Positions 26,785-35,934 of a stretch of 64,000 bases of DNA are shown in pieces (positions within the stretch are counted from its first letter, which is position 1; each line of letters opens with the position of its first letter). The stretch is from an uncultured Romboutsia sp. (GTDB taxonomy: Bacteria > Bacillota > Clostridia > Peptostreptococcales > Peptostreptococcaceae). Position numbers and translations under genes: made by a program. The notes under the pieces were generated by a model. That model worked only from the letters and a program-made list of their open reading frames with translations, did not search any database and was not told the DNA's origin. Where the stretch lies: contig CALFLM010000080.1 in assembly GCA_937880075.1 (NCBI GenBank), positions 4,097 to 68,096 on the forward strand, given 5' to 3'.

Positions 26785-27831
26785 ATGCTTGAATTTTATA
26801 AAAATAAAAAAGTTTTAGTTACTGGTCATACAGGATTTAAAGGAAGTTGGCTTTGTAAGATATTATCAATAGCAGGAGCTAATGTAATAGGTGTTTCATT
26901 AGAGCCAGAAAATGATATATCATTATATAATATATTAAAACTTGACAATGAAATTAAATCAGTAATATTAGATATAAGAAATTTAGAAGAATTAAGAAAA
27001 ATATTTATAGAAAATGAGCCAGAGATAGTATTTCATCTTGCAGCTCAACCATTAGTTAGGGAGTCATATGAAAACCCAGTGTATACATATGAGACAAATG
27101 TAATGGGAACTGTAAATTTACTTGAATGTATAAGAAACTGTAAAAGTGTAAAATCTGTTTTAAATATAACTACAGATAAAGTCTACAATAATAAAGAGTG
27201 GGACTGGCCATATCGTGAAATTGATGAGCTAAATGGATTTGATCCATATTCAAATTCTAAATCTTGTTCAGAATTTGTAACAAGTTCATATAAAAGAGCT
27301 TTTTTTGATAATAATAGAGAAATATCAATATCCACAGCTAGAGCGGGAAATGTAATCGGTGGAGGAGATTTTGCAAAAGATAGAATATTACCTGACTGTA
27401 TTAAGGCAGCTATAAATGGTGAGGAGATTATAGTTAGAAATCCAAATTCTATTAGACCTTATCAACATGTATTTGAGGCATTATCAGCTTATTTGATGAT
27501 TGTTCAAAAACAATACAATGATAAATCATTTGAGGGTAGTTATAATATTGGTCCAGATGAATATGGATGTGTAAAAACAAGAGATATAGTTGATTTATTT
27601 TGCCAGTTATGGGGAAAGATAAACTGGAAATATAAAAATAAAGATAATAATTTTCATGAAAGTAATATTTTAAAACTAGACTGTTCTAAAATTAAAAATA
27701 CAATAGGGTGGAAACCAAAATTAACTATAGATGAAGCGATAAAATTAACAGTTGATTGGAGCAAGGGATATTATTCAAAAGGTAATATAAATGAAATTTC
27801 AATAAAACAAATAACAAAATATTTTATTTAA
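26785..27831 (+). CDS. rfbG: CDP-glucose 4,6-dehydratase
   Basis: 348 residues; extended short-chain dehydrogenase with the NAD motif VTGHTGFKGSW, the catalytic Thr in NITTDKVYNN and Tyr-x3-Lys in YSNSKSCSE. The GHTGFKGSW form and KVY..KEW identify the CDP-glucose rather than dTDP-glucose enzyme. It converts CDP-glucose to CDP-4-keto-6-deoxyglucose. Possible starts are ATG 26767, 26776 and 26785. 26785 leaves the GGAAGG ribosome binding site outside the gene and fits family N-termini. It starts 2 bp after rfbF. Confidence 0.94.
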   Translation: MLEFYKNKKVLVTGHTGFKGSWLCKILSIAGANVIGVSLEPENDISLYNILKLDNEIKSVILDIRNLEELRKIFIENEPEIVFHLAAQPLVRESYENPVYTYETNVMGTVNLLECIRNCKSVKSVLNITTDKVYNNKEWDWPYREIDELNGFDPYSNSKSCSEFVTSSYKRAFFDNNREISISTARAGNVIGGGDFAKDRILPDCIKAAINGEEIIVRNPNSIRPYQHVFEALSAYLMIVQKQYNDKSFEGSYNIGPDEYGCVKTRDIVDLFCQLWGKINWKYKNKDNNFHESNILKLDCSKIKNTIGWKPKLTIDEAIKLTVDWSKGYYSKGNINEISIKQITKYFI

Positions 27832-27909
27832 TATCCAGACAAAGAGATTTAAGATATATGAATAATAATTTAAAACTATAAGATTTGTAGATTAAGAGAG
27901 GAGATAACT

Positions 27910-29682
27910 ATGAAAAAAACTGTAGCTGAATATATAGCTGAATTTTTAGTTGATAAAAATATAAAAAATGTATTTACTGTAGTTGGTGGAGGTGCAATGT
28001 ATCTAAATGATGCATTTGGAAGTCATAAAGATATTAATTGTATATATAATCATCATGAACAAGCCTCTGCAATGGCAGCAGAAGGTTATGCTCGTATTAA
28101 TGATAAACCAGCAGTAGTTTGTGTAACATCAGGTCCAGGCGGAACAAATGCAATGACAGGGGTACTAGGTGCATATCAAGATAATATACCGATGATAGTT
28201 ATATCAGGGCAAGTAAGATATGAAACTACGGTAGAAAGCACAGGTTTAAAGTTAAGACAATTTGGTGAGCAAGAATACACCATAATAGAATCAGTAAAAC
28301 CTATGACTAAATATTCATGTATGATAAAAAATCCTAATGAAATAAAATATCAATTGGAAAAAGCAGTACATATCTCAAATACAGGTAGGAAAGGTCCTGT
28401 GTGGTTAGATATTCCACTAGATATACAAAGTTCAATTATTGAAGTTAATGATTTATATGGATACACAGTTGAAGAAGAAGCAAAATCTTATATAAAGAAT
28501 ATTAAAACTATAAGTGAAGAAATAAATAAAGCAAAAAGGCCTGTAATTTTAGCTGGATCAGCTATAAGATCTTCAGGTATAAGGAATGAGTTTTTAGAAT
28601 TAGTTAATAAATTAAATATACCAGTAATATCAGCTACTTCAGTATCTGATATAATGGAAAATAAAAATAAATTATATTTTGGAAATTTTGGTGTATTTGG
28701 AGGAAGAGCTGGTAATTTTATTGTTCAAAATGCAGATCTTGTAATTGGATTTGGTTGTAGGATGGCATTTAAACATATTGGATTTAATTATAAAGAATTT
28801 TCTAAGCACTCGAAAAAAATAATTATAGATATTGAAGAAAATGAACTATTAAAGAAAACTATAGATATTGATATACCTATATGTGCAGATATATCTAAGC
28901 TAATAAAAGAATTTAATAATTATGATATACATATTCCTGAAAAAAAAGAATGGATGAATTATTGTAAAAATTTAAAAGAAATACTTACTATATATCAAGA
29001 TAAATTTGAAAGTAGCCTAGATGTTAATCCATATTACTTTATGAATAAATTTAATGAAAAAATAAGTAATGATAGTATAACTATAGTTGGAAATAGTGGT
29101 GCAAGTGTATGTGCATTACAAATGGGAATTCAGAATAAAAATCAAAGGCTATTTGGAAATGTAAATTGCGGAAGTATGGGATATGACTTACCTGCTTCAA
29201 TTGGTGCAAGTGTAGCATCTAAAAAAGATGTATTTTGCATAACTGGAGATGGAAGTATACAAATGAATATTCAAGAACTTCAGACCATTAAACATAATAA
29301 GCTACCAATAAAAATAGTTATTTTTAATAATGGTGGATATCAGTCTATAGTAAATACACAGAATAACTTTTTTAATGGTAAGGAATATGGGTGCACTAAT
29401 AAATCAGGTATAAGTATGCCAAGTTTTAAGAAGTTAGCAGATGCATATGATTTTCCTTATGTTTTAATAAAATCACACAGTGAAATTGATTCTAAATTAG
29501 ATGAATTTATTAATATAGATGGATTTGCTATTTGTGAAGTAATTCAAAGTAAAGAACAGCTTATAGAGCCAAGGGTTAGAAGTAAGCACAATAGTGATGG
29601 TAGTATATATTCTCCACCTATAGATGATTTGTATCCATTTTTAGATGAAGATGAATATAAAAAGTATTCATTTAGTAATTAG
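27910..29682 (+). CDS. Thiamine-diphosphate enzyme, acetohydroxyacid-synthase-like (YerE-type candidate)
   Basis: 590 residues with the three domains of ThDP enzymes: N-terminal pyrimidine-binding domain with activating E50 (YNHHEQASAMAAEGYAR), central domain (about 190-340), and C-terminal pyrophosphate domain with G446-D-G...NN. It resembles acetolactate synthase but is embedded in a CDP-dideoxysugar cluster. In yersiniose biosynthesis the ThDP enzyme YerE transfers a two-carbon unit from pyruvate to C4 of CDP-4-keto-3,6-dideoxyglucose, and this gene is best read as that step. An ordinary acetolactate synthase is less likely because no ilv genes are near. Start ATG with GAGAGGAG. Confidence 0.85.
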   Translation: MKKTVAEYIAEFLVDKNIKNVFTVVGGGAMYLNDAFGSHKDINCIYNHHEQASAMAAEGYARINDKPAVVCVTSGPGGTNAMTGVLGAYQDNIPMIVISGQVRYETTVESTGLKLRQFGEQEYTIIESVKPMTKYSCMIKNPNEIKYQLEKAVHISNTGRKGPVWLDIPLDIQSSIIEVNDLYGYTVEEEAKSYIKNIKTISEEINKAKRPVILAGSAIRSSGIRNEFLELVNKLNIPVISATSVSDIMENKNKLYFGNFGVFGGRAGNFIVQNADLVIGFGCRMAFKHIGFNYKEFSKHSKKIIIDIEENELLKKTIDIDIPICADISKLIKEFNNYDIHIPEKKEWMNYCKNLKEILTIYQDKFESSLDVNPYYFMNKFNEKISNDSITIVGNSGASVCALQMGIQNKNQRLFGNVNCGSMGYDLPASIGASVASKKDVFCITGDGSIQMNIQELQTIKHNKLPIKIVIFNNGGYQSIVNTQNNFFNGKEYGCTNKSGISMPSFKKLADAYDFPYVLIKSHSEIDSKLDEFINIDGFAICEVIQSKEQLIEPRVRSKHNSDGSIYSPPIDDLYPFLDEDEYKKYSFSN

Positions 29683-29769
29683 GGTATAATAGTTATCGAT
29701 ATAATGTGAACATTTTTTAGTACGTTGTTTAAATTTTAATTAGATGAATAAGGAGAATTGTATTTATTT

Positions 29770-30651
29770 ATGAAAAAAATACTTTTGATTGGATCAAGCG
29801 GTTTTATTGGTAGAAATATTGAAGAATATCTGGAGAGGAAAGGATATATACTCGATTCTCCAAAAACTAAAGATTTAGATGCTACAGATGAAAATAAAGT
29901 TAAAGCATTTTTGAAAAATACATATTATGATGTAATAATACATTCGGCTACTGATAATTCATCTGCAAAGACTTATAAGGATAGTTCTAAATCATTTTAC
30001 AATAGTTTAAAGATGTTTTATTCTTTTGAAAAAAATAAAGATTTATTTGGAAAGATGATTTATTTTGGGTCTGGTGCAGAATATGATAAATCAAGTGATA
30101 TAAAAAATGTTATTGAAGAAGATTTTGGGAAAAGTATACCAATAGATGAATATGGATTTGCTAAATATATTATAGCTAAGCAAATAGAAAATAGTAGTAA
30201 TATATATAATTTAAGATTATTTGGTGTATTTGGAAAGTATGAAAATTGGAAAAGTAAGTTTATATCTAATATATGTTGTAAAGTTTCAAAAAATATACCA
30301 ATTTCAATAAGACAAAATGTATACTTTGACTATTTATGGATTGATGATTTGTGCAAAATTGTTGAATGGTTTATAAATAATGATCCTAAATTTAATACAT
30401 ACAATGTTACAACAGGCAATAATATAGATTTATTAACTATAGCTAAGATTGTTAATATGTATAATGATAATAAATTTCCTATATATGTATGTAAAGAAGG
30501 ACTAGCTAATGAATATACATCAAACAACGATAGATTATTAAATGAGATAGGTTCATTTGAATTTACGTCAATTGAAGAAAGTACTAAAATATTATTTGAA
30601 TATTATAGAGATAACGGAAAAGAAATCGATATATATTCATTGTTATACTGA
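29770..30651 (+). CDS. NAD-dependent epimerase/dehydratase family reductase (YerF-type candidate)
   Basis: 293 residues; SDR extended fold with IGSSGFIG nucleotide motif near the N-terminus and the YGFAK (Tyr-x3-Lys) pair. In the yersiniose pathway a similar SDR, YerF, reduces the acetyl branch to hydroxyethyl; position next to the ThDP enzyme supports that role. A 4-epimerase or other ketoreductase is possible. ATG 29770 is chosen over TTG 29758, which has only 2 nt to the AGGAG; spacing from AGGAG to 29770 is long (14 nt), so the start is uncertain by 4 codons. Confidence 0.8.
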   Translation: MKKILLIGSSGFIGRNIEEYLERKGYILDSPKTKDLDATDENKVKAFLKNTYYDVIIHSATDNSSAKTYKDSSKSFYNSLKMFYSFEKNKDLFGKMIYFGSGAEYDKSSDIKNVIEEDFGKSIPIDEYGFAKYIIAKQIENSSNIYNLRLFGVFGKYENWKSKFISNICCKVSKNIPISIRQNVYFDYLWIDDLCKIVEWFINNDPKFNTYNVTTGNNIDLLTIAKIVNMYNDNKFPIYVCKEGLANEYTSNNDRLLNEIGSFEFTSIEESTKILFEYYRDNGKEIDIYSLLY

Positions 30652-30662
30652 TTGAGTAGAAA

Positions 30663-30770
30663 GTAAAACACAACTTTGAAGTTTTAGATTTTAAAGAGAA
30701 TGAAGAAATATCAGGCTTGATAGAATATTGTTTGAACTTAGAGAATTTTAAATGCAATGTATATATTTGA
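30663..30770 (+). pseudogene. Possible remnant of a reading frame
   Basis: A 35-codon frame without a start or ribosome binding site (protein ..FEVLDFKENEEISGLIEYC..) follows an in-frame TAG and ends in TGA. Its amino-acid composition looks coding, unlike the surrounding AT-rich DNA. It may be the tail of a gene lost when the island was rearranged. Identity unknown. Confidence 0.25.
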
Positions 30771-30901
30771 TTTACTAGATTACTATCTAATAAAATATAA
30801 TAATATAAAAACTAATTATATAAAATTTTTATAACTACATATGCTAGGTAATAATTAAATACCTAACTTTACATTAAGTATTACTAAGGAGAAATTGAAT
30901 A

Positions 30902-32407
30902 ATGATTGGATTTACAACGATTGATATGATAGTACTAATTGTATATTTATTATTAGTATTATCAGTAGGAGTATTTTTTTCAAAGAATGAAATGAAAGGA
31001 AAGGAATATTTCAAAGGAGATGGTACTATACCATGGTGGGTTACATCAGTTTCAATATTTGCGACTTTGCTTAGCCCAATATCTTTTTTATCTATAGTAG
31101 GGAATTCATTCAATGGAACTTGGTTATTATGGTTTGCTCAATTAGGAATATTTATAGCAGTGCCAATAACAGTAAGGTTTTTCTTGCCTATATATAGTAG
31201 ATTAAATATAGATACTGCATACCATTATTTAGAACTTAGATATAATGATAAAGGACTTAGAATATTAGGTGCATTTATGTTTATAATATACCAAATAGGA
31301 CGTATGTCTATTATCATGTATTTACCATCAGTAGTATTGTCAGAACTTATAGGAATCAATGCTAATTTACTAATAATTATTATGGGAATAATTGCAATTA
31401 TATACTCGTATAAAGGAGGTATAAAATCAGTACTATGGACTGATTTTATACAAGGTGTGGTATTAATACTAGGAGTAGCATTTACGTTAGTATTCTTATT
31501 GTACTCTATAGATGGTGGTATAGTTGAGGTATTTAATACTCTAATAAATGATAAATTTTTGGCTAAAAATGAAACTATAATTGATTTAAATATATTAAAT
31601 AGCAGTGTATTTATAATATTAGTTGGATCAGGAATAAATACATTTTCATCATATATATCAAGTCAGGATATAGTACAAAGATTTACTACAACAACGGATT
31701 TAAATACATTAAATAAAATGACATATGGAAATGCAATATTATCAATAGGTACAGCTACATTATTATATCTAATAGGAACTTTGTTATTTATATTTTATAA
31801 ACAAAATCCAGAGTTACTACAATCTACAAAACAAGATCAAATATTTGCTTCATATATAGTATATCAATTGCCAATTGGCATATCTGGTGTTGTTTTAGCT
31901 GCAATATATGCAGCAGCACAATCAACATTATCTACAGGATTAAACTCAGTTGCAACCAGTTGGACATTGGATATACAAAATATTGTAGCTAAAAAAATAG
32001 CTTTAGAAAAGCAAACTAAGATAGCAAAGTTTGTTTCATTATTTGTTGGTATTATAGCTATATTGGTATCTATAGTAATGGCTAATGGAGAAATAAAATC
32101 AGCATATGAGTGGTTTAATGGGTTTATGGGATTAGTTTTAGGTGTTATAGCGGGTATATTTGTATTAGGTGCATTTACTAAAAAAGCTACGAATATAGGT
32201 GCATACTTGGGTTTTTTCATATCAGCATTAGTTGTTATAAATTTAAAGTATAATCATCCAGAAGTTACATCTTGGTCTTACTCTATAATAACAATAGCAA
32301 TTTCTTGTTTGGTTGGATATTTTGTAAGTATTATTCATAGAAAACTATGTAATACAATGTTAATTGAAGAGGTTACTATTTATCATTCAGATAATATTCA
32401 AAAATAA
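30902..32407 (+). CDS. Sodium:solute symporter (SSS family)
   Basis: 501 residues, about 13 membrane helices, with SSS features: N-terminal FTTIDMIVLIVYLLLVLSVG, YFKGDGTIPWWVTSVSIFATLLSPISFL (sodium-site region of helix 1) and YSYKGGIKSVLWTDFIQG. It most resembles the branch that carries sialic acids and other sugar acids. Its position between sugar-nucleotide genes and the phosphotransferase fusion is unusual for a flagellar island. It may import a precursor for the glycan. Substrate unknown. ATG with AAGGAG. Confidence 0.88.
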   Translation: MIGFTTIDMIVLIVYLLLVLSVGVFFSKNEMKGKEYFKGDGTIPWWVTSVSIFATLLSPISFLSIVGNSFNGTWLLWFAQLGIFIAVPITVRFFLPIYSRLNIDTAYHYLELRYNDKGLRILGAFMFIIYQIGRMSIIMYLPSVVLSELIGINANLLIIIMGIIAIIYSYKGGIKSVLWTDFIQGVVLILGVAFTLVFLLYSIDGGIVEVFNTLINDKFLAKNETIIDLNILNSSVFIILVGSGINTFSSYISSQDIVQRFTTTTDLNTLNKMTYGNAILSIGTATLLYLIGTLLFIFYKQNPELLQSTKQDQIFASYIVYQLPIGISGVVLAAIYAAAQSTLSTGLNSVATSWTLDIQNIVAKKIALEKQTKIAKFVSLFVGIIAILVSIVMANGEIKSAYEWFNGFMGLVLGVIAGIFVLGAFTKKATNIGAYLGFFISALVVINLKYNHPEVTSWSYSIITIAISCLVGYFVSIIHRKLCNTMLIEEVTIYHSDNIQK

Positions 32408-32567
32408 TATATTAATTATTGAATATTATATATTGATATATTAAGTTTTTAAATTTGAGGACTTCATCAATTATATATGAATTATGGTTATTAATAAAAA
32501 ATGAACTTAGGCTATTAAGAAACATTATATAGAAAGGTTACTAATTGGTGAGATAAGGTGAATTTGT

Positions 32568-34382
32568 ATGAGTATTTTAGACAATAAACTAGATGATATA
32601 ATTAACTCATCAGGAATTAATTTTTATAATAAAGAAATAAAAAATGATTTAAAGAATAGAAAAATAAATATAGATATAATTAATGAAATTAATACAATCT
32701 GGAATAATATTGAAGATGTTTCTAGAATAGCAATATATGGTGCAGGAAATCATACTATGAAATTATTTGAGGTAGTTAATAGATATGATAAAAATATTGT
32801 TTGCATAATTGACAATTTAAAACCTAATGGAGAGTTCTTAGGATATCCATTAATAAATAAGGAACAGATGGAAAAATATAATTTAGATGAGGTTATTATA
32901 TCTACATTAGGGTATGGGAAAGAAATAAAAGAAGATATAATTAGAAGGCTTCCAAATGTAAAAATAATTGATATTTATGAAAATTTGAAAAATATAGGAT
33001 ATGATATTAATAAACCATTCTATTATCATAAGTTAATAGAAAAATATTTAGTTATTTATGAAGTTAGGAATATTTATAAAAATTCAAAAAATGAAAAATA
33101 CTTAGCTAATTTAATATATCTATATTTAAATATAAAGGATTTTTCAAACGCATTTAAATATATGTTAGAGTATATAGATGAAAAATATATTCAATATGAA
33201 AAAATTAAATTTTTATATGATAAGCTAAATAAATTTAAGCTAGAAGTAAAAAAGCAGTTAGTTAATAAAAAAAGTAGAAATATACTAATGGCACTAATAG
33301 ATTCTTTAAGATGGAAGGATATATTTGAATATAATAACATGAAATATGTTAAAAGTATAAGTCAAAAATCTTTTAACTTTACTAATGCATACACACATGT
33401 TCCATATACATCTATGAGCATATTATCAATGATTACAGGTAAGACAATGTTTGATGATAATATTATGAATATTAAAATGCCAATAGATAGTCAAAATATA
33501 TTAAATGGAATAAATAATAATGATTATAGTTTTAAATACTATGGTAATCAATTACAATTGTTTACACAAGAGTTTTGTAGCCAAAGTCGTGAAACAAATA
33601 TATCTCAATTACTATGGGATTATATATGTGATATATATGAAGATAATAAAAGTCAGAATATTTCTATTGTGCATATAATGGAAGTTCATTCACCATATAT
33701 ATGTGGAAATCACAAATATAAGCCGATAGATTTTGGAGGATATGCTAGTAGTTATCTTACAGATAATGAGATTTTTATGCAAAAAATACAGTATAATGAA
33801 ACACTAGACTACGTAGATAAGCAACTTAAGTATTATTTAGATTTTGTAAATGATGAAACTACATTAATTATTACTTCAGATCATGGAATGACATTAGAGT
33901 GGGATATCAAAAATAAAAATGATAATCAGTTTGTTGAAGATTTTATTCATATACCATATATAGTAGTAGGTGATAATATTTCGCCTAAAATAGAAGAAGA
34001 ACTAATTAGTCATATTGATACACATAAAATTATAAATAATATAATTCAAAAAAAACAAATACTGCATAATATTAATAAAAGAGAATTTATTGAGATAAAT
34101 AAAGATTTTGCATATTCTAAAATATTATTAGAAAATCTTAGTAAACTAAACAAAACACATATTGCTAGAGCATTCAAATGTTTTAGAAGTAAAACTGAAA
34201 AGTATGTTATATATTATGATGGAACAGAAGAATTTTATATGTTACCAAATGAAGAAAAAAATTTTATAGATAATATTGAATATAAAACAAGGTTAGATGA
34301 AATAAGGTCAAATATAAACACCAAATTACCTAATTTTAATGAAGAAAGATTTAAATATGCTAGAGAAATGTTTAAATTTTAG
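32568..34382 (+). CDS. Rossmann + alkaline-phosphatase-superfamily fusion, copy 1
   Basis: 604 residues, no signal peptide or membrane segment. Residues about 55-140 form a PglD-like nucleotide-binding Rossmann unit (AIYGAGNHTMKLFEVV, CIIDNLKPNGEFLGYPLI). Residues about 235-520 form a sulfatase/phosphotransferase-like domain with D245 (ALIDSLRW), a nucleophile block where T281 (YTSMSILSMITG) takes the sulfatase Cys/Ser place, HIMEVHSPY, and D438-H439 (ITSDHGM). Thr nucleophiles are typical of phosphoglycerol and phosphoethanolamine transferases rather than sulfatases. A cytosolic phosphotransfer to or from the flagellin glycan is the best guess. Intact paralogue of 35935-37745. Start ATG with AAGGTGA. 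Confidence 0.75.
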   Translation: MSILDNKLDDIINSSGINFYNKEIKNDLKNRKINIDIINEINTIWNNIEDVSRIAIYGAGNHTMKLFEVVNRYDKNIVCIIDNLKPNGEFLGYPLINKEQMEKYNLDEVIISTLGYGKEIKEDIIRRLPNVKIIDIYENLKNIGYDINKPFYYHKLIEKYLVIYEVRNIYKNSKNEKYLANLIYLYLNIKDFSNAFKYMLEYIDEKYIQYEKIKFLYDKLNKFKLEVKKQLVNKKSRNILMALIDSLRWKDIFEYNNMKYVKSISQKSFNFTNAYTHVPYTSMSILSMITGKTMFDDNIMNIKMPIDSQNILNGINNNDYSFKYYGNQLQLFTQEFCSQSRETNISQLLWDYICDIYEDNKSQNISIVHIMEVHSPYICGNHKYKPIDFGGYASSYLTDNEIFMQKIQYNETLDYVDKQLKYYLDFVNDETTLIITSDHGMTLEWDIKNKNDNQFVEDFIHIPYIVVGDNISPKIEEELISHIDTHKIINNIIQKKQILHNINKREFIEINKDFAYSKILLENLSKLNKTHIARAFKCFRSKTEKYVIYYDGTEEFYMLPNEEKNFIDNIEYKTRLDEIRSNINTKLPNFNEERFKYAREMFKF

Positions 34383-34810
34383 TGATAATATGAATTTTAT
34401 AAATAAAAGTAATAATTTATGAAAGGATTTTTATTTTGGATTACTGGTGAAATTTAATAGAATTGTATGAGTTAAATAGTTATAAATATATAATAAATAA
34501 AATCATTATCTATTTGATATTATAAATTATGTAAGATAACATCATACTAATGTATTGATGTAATTAGTTGTACAATTTTTATGCTTGATGAATGAAAAAA
34601 TATTTGAAAAATTTAATATGTAGCTAATGATAAGCAATTTAAAACAAATATTCAGTTTAACTTATATAATAAATAAAAATACAAATATAGTTAATTAAAA
34701 ATATATATATTTTAAATAAGAAAATTTACTAACCATAAATTTATCTATATAAATCTTCAATAAACAGAAAATAACAATAATTATTATTTAGTTTATTTGG
34801 ATGTATATAC
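34383..34810 (+). other. Decayed segment between fusion copy 1 and the transposase
   Basis: A 428-bp AT-rich stretch with no intact gene. Its first part (34416-34530) still resembles the start of the cysC-like gene; the rest is left flank of the degraded insertion sequence. I could not define terminal inverted repeats. Confidence 0.5.
34416..34530 (+). pseudogene. Remnant of a cysC-like gene start (duplicated segment)
   Basis: After copy 1, ATTTATGAAAGGAT and TTGGATTACTGG reproduce, in order and with a small deletion between, the upstream region and first codons of the intact kinase gene at 37775 (ATTTATGAAAGGAT then TTGGATTACTGG). Weak similarity continues to about 34530. It shows that the duplicated unit was fusion gene plus kinase gene, and that this kinase copy has decayed. 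Confidence 0.65.
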
Positions 34811-35852
34811 ATGAAAAGATTTGATAAAGATGTTGATATAGATGAAAAAATAATAGATTTAAAGTTATCTATGAAGAATACAAATAATCTTAGATTATAT
34901 AAAATATACTCTGTTGTACTTAAGCATTTACAAGGATTTAAAAATAAAGATATTGCAGAAATGGAATGTTTAGAAACACATACCGTAGGTATTTATATAA
35001 AAAATTATATTGATAATGGATTAAAAGGTCTTGAAATGAAATATAGCCCAGGTAAGAAAAGAAAACTTTCAAAATGGCAATAGGTTAAATTAGTTGATAT
35101 TATAACTAATCATACTCAGGAGGAGTTAGGCTTTAAAAATAGATGTAATTGGACTATTGAATTTGTTCAAGGGTATATTCAGAAGACATTTAATGTAAAA
35201 ATGTGTCATAGTACAGTATATATTGCTATGGATAGATTAAACCTTAGTTAAACTAGAACAACATATGTATTAGCTAAATCAGATAAATAAAAACAAGAAA
35301 AATTTAAACAAGATTTTGAACTGCTAAAAAAATCCTTTTAAGTAGAAATTAATGATATTTTATTTTAAGGTGAATCTATGATTAGGGATTATCAAGCTAT
35401 TCATAAAACGTGGTTTATTAAATGCAAACAAAAAAGAATACTATCTATGGTAAAAATCCTGGGTTAAAAATGATAGTAACCTTAGATTATATAATAGGAA
35501 TGGTTTATTGTGAAGAACATGAAAGATATGATATTAATGTGTTTCTAGGATTTCTTGAGAATATATTATATAAATACCTTATGGGTAAAATTATTATGAT
35601 TTTAGATAATGCTGGAATTCATCATGCTAAATTAATCCAATCATTTCTGAAAAAAGTAAAAGATAGATTGGAATCAATGTTTTACCACCATAGAGCCCAG
35701 AATTTAATTGAAGGGGGTTATGGGGCTGGATAAAATCAAGTATTATAAATAATAAATTTTTTTCTAGTGTAGCGATAGTAAAAACAGCGATACATAAATT
35801 TATTGATGAAATAATATATAGACTATGTGTAAAAATGCAGAAAACTTATTAA
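34811..35852 (+). pseudogene. Degraded IS630-type transposase
   Basis: A helix-turn-helix N-terminus (HLQGFKNKDIAEMECLETHTV, NGLKGLEMKYSPGKKRKLS) stops at 35081. Coding sense continues downstream through several in-frame stops and frame changes: WTIEFVQGYIQK, then FWGES-like first catalytic block replaced by F.GES, then IIMILDNAGIHHAK (35590-35630), a damaged NLIEG..WGWIK segment, and a C-terminal tail ending at 35852. These match IS630-family DDE transposases. At least four lesions and altered catalytic residues show it is dead. It sits between the two fusion copies. Confidence 0.85.
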
Positions 35853-35934
35853 AACATATATAATGAAATTTCAGAACTTATGAAAATAATAATATATACT
35901 ATTTGGAATAAAATAATTTAAAAGGAGAATGTAT

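Noticed and set aside
27910..29682. Housekeeping acetolactate synthase (ilvB)
   Set aside because: No ilvN, ilvC or other branched-chain genes are nearby, and the flanking genes are CDP-sugar enzymes; a sugar-specific ThDP enzyme is more likely.
34700..35930. Terminal inverted repeats and TA target duplication of the IS630 remnant
   Set aside because: No convincing matching ends found by eye; the element is too degraded to set limits.
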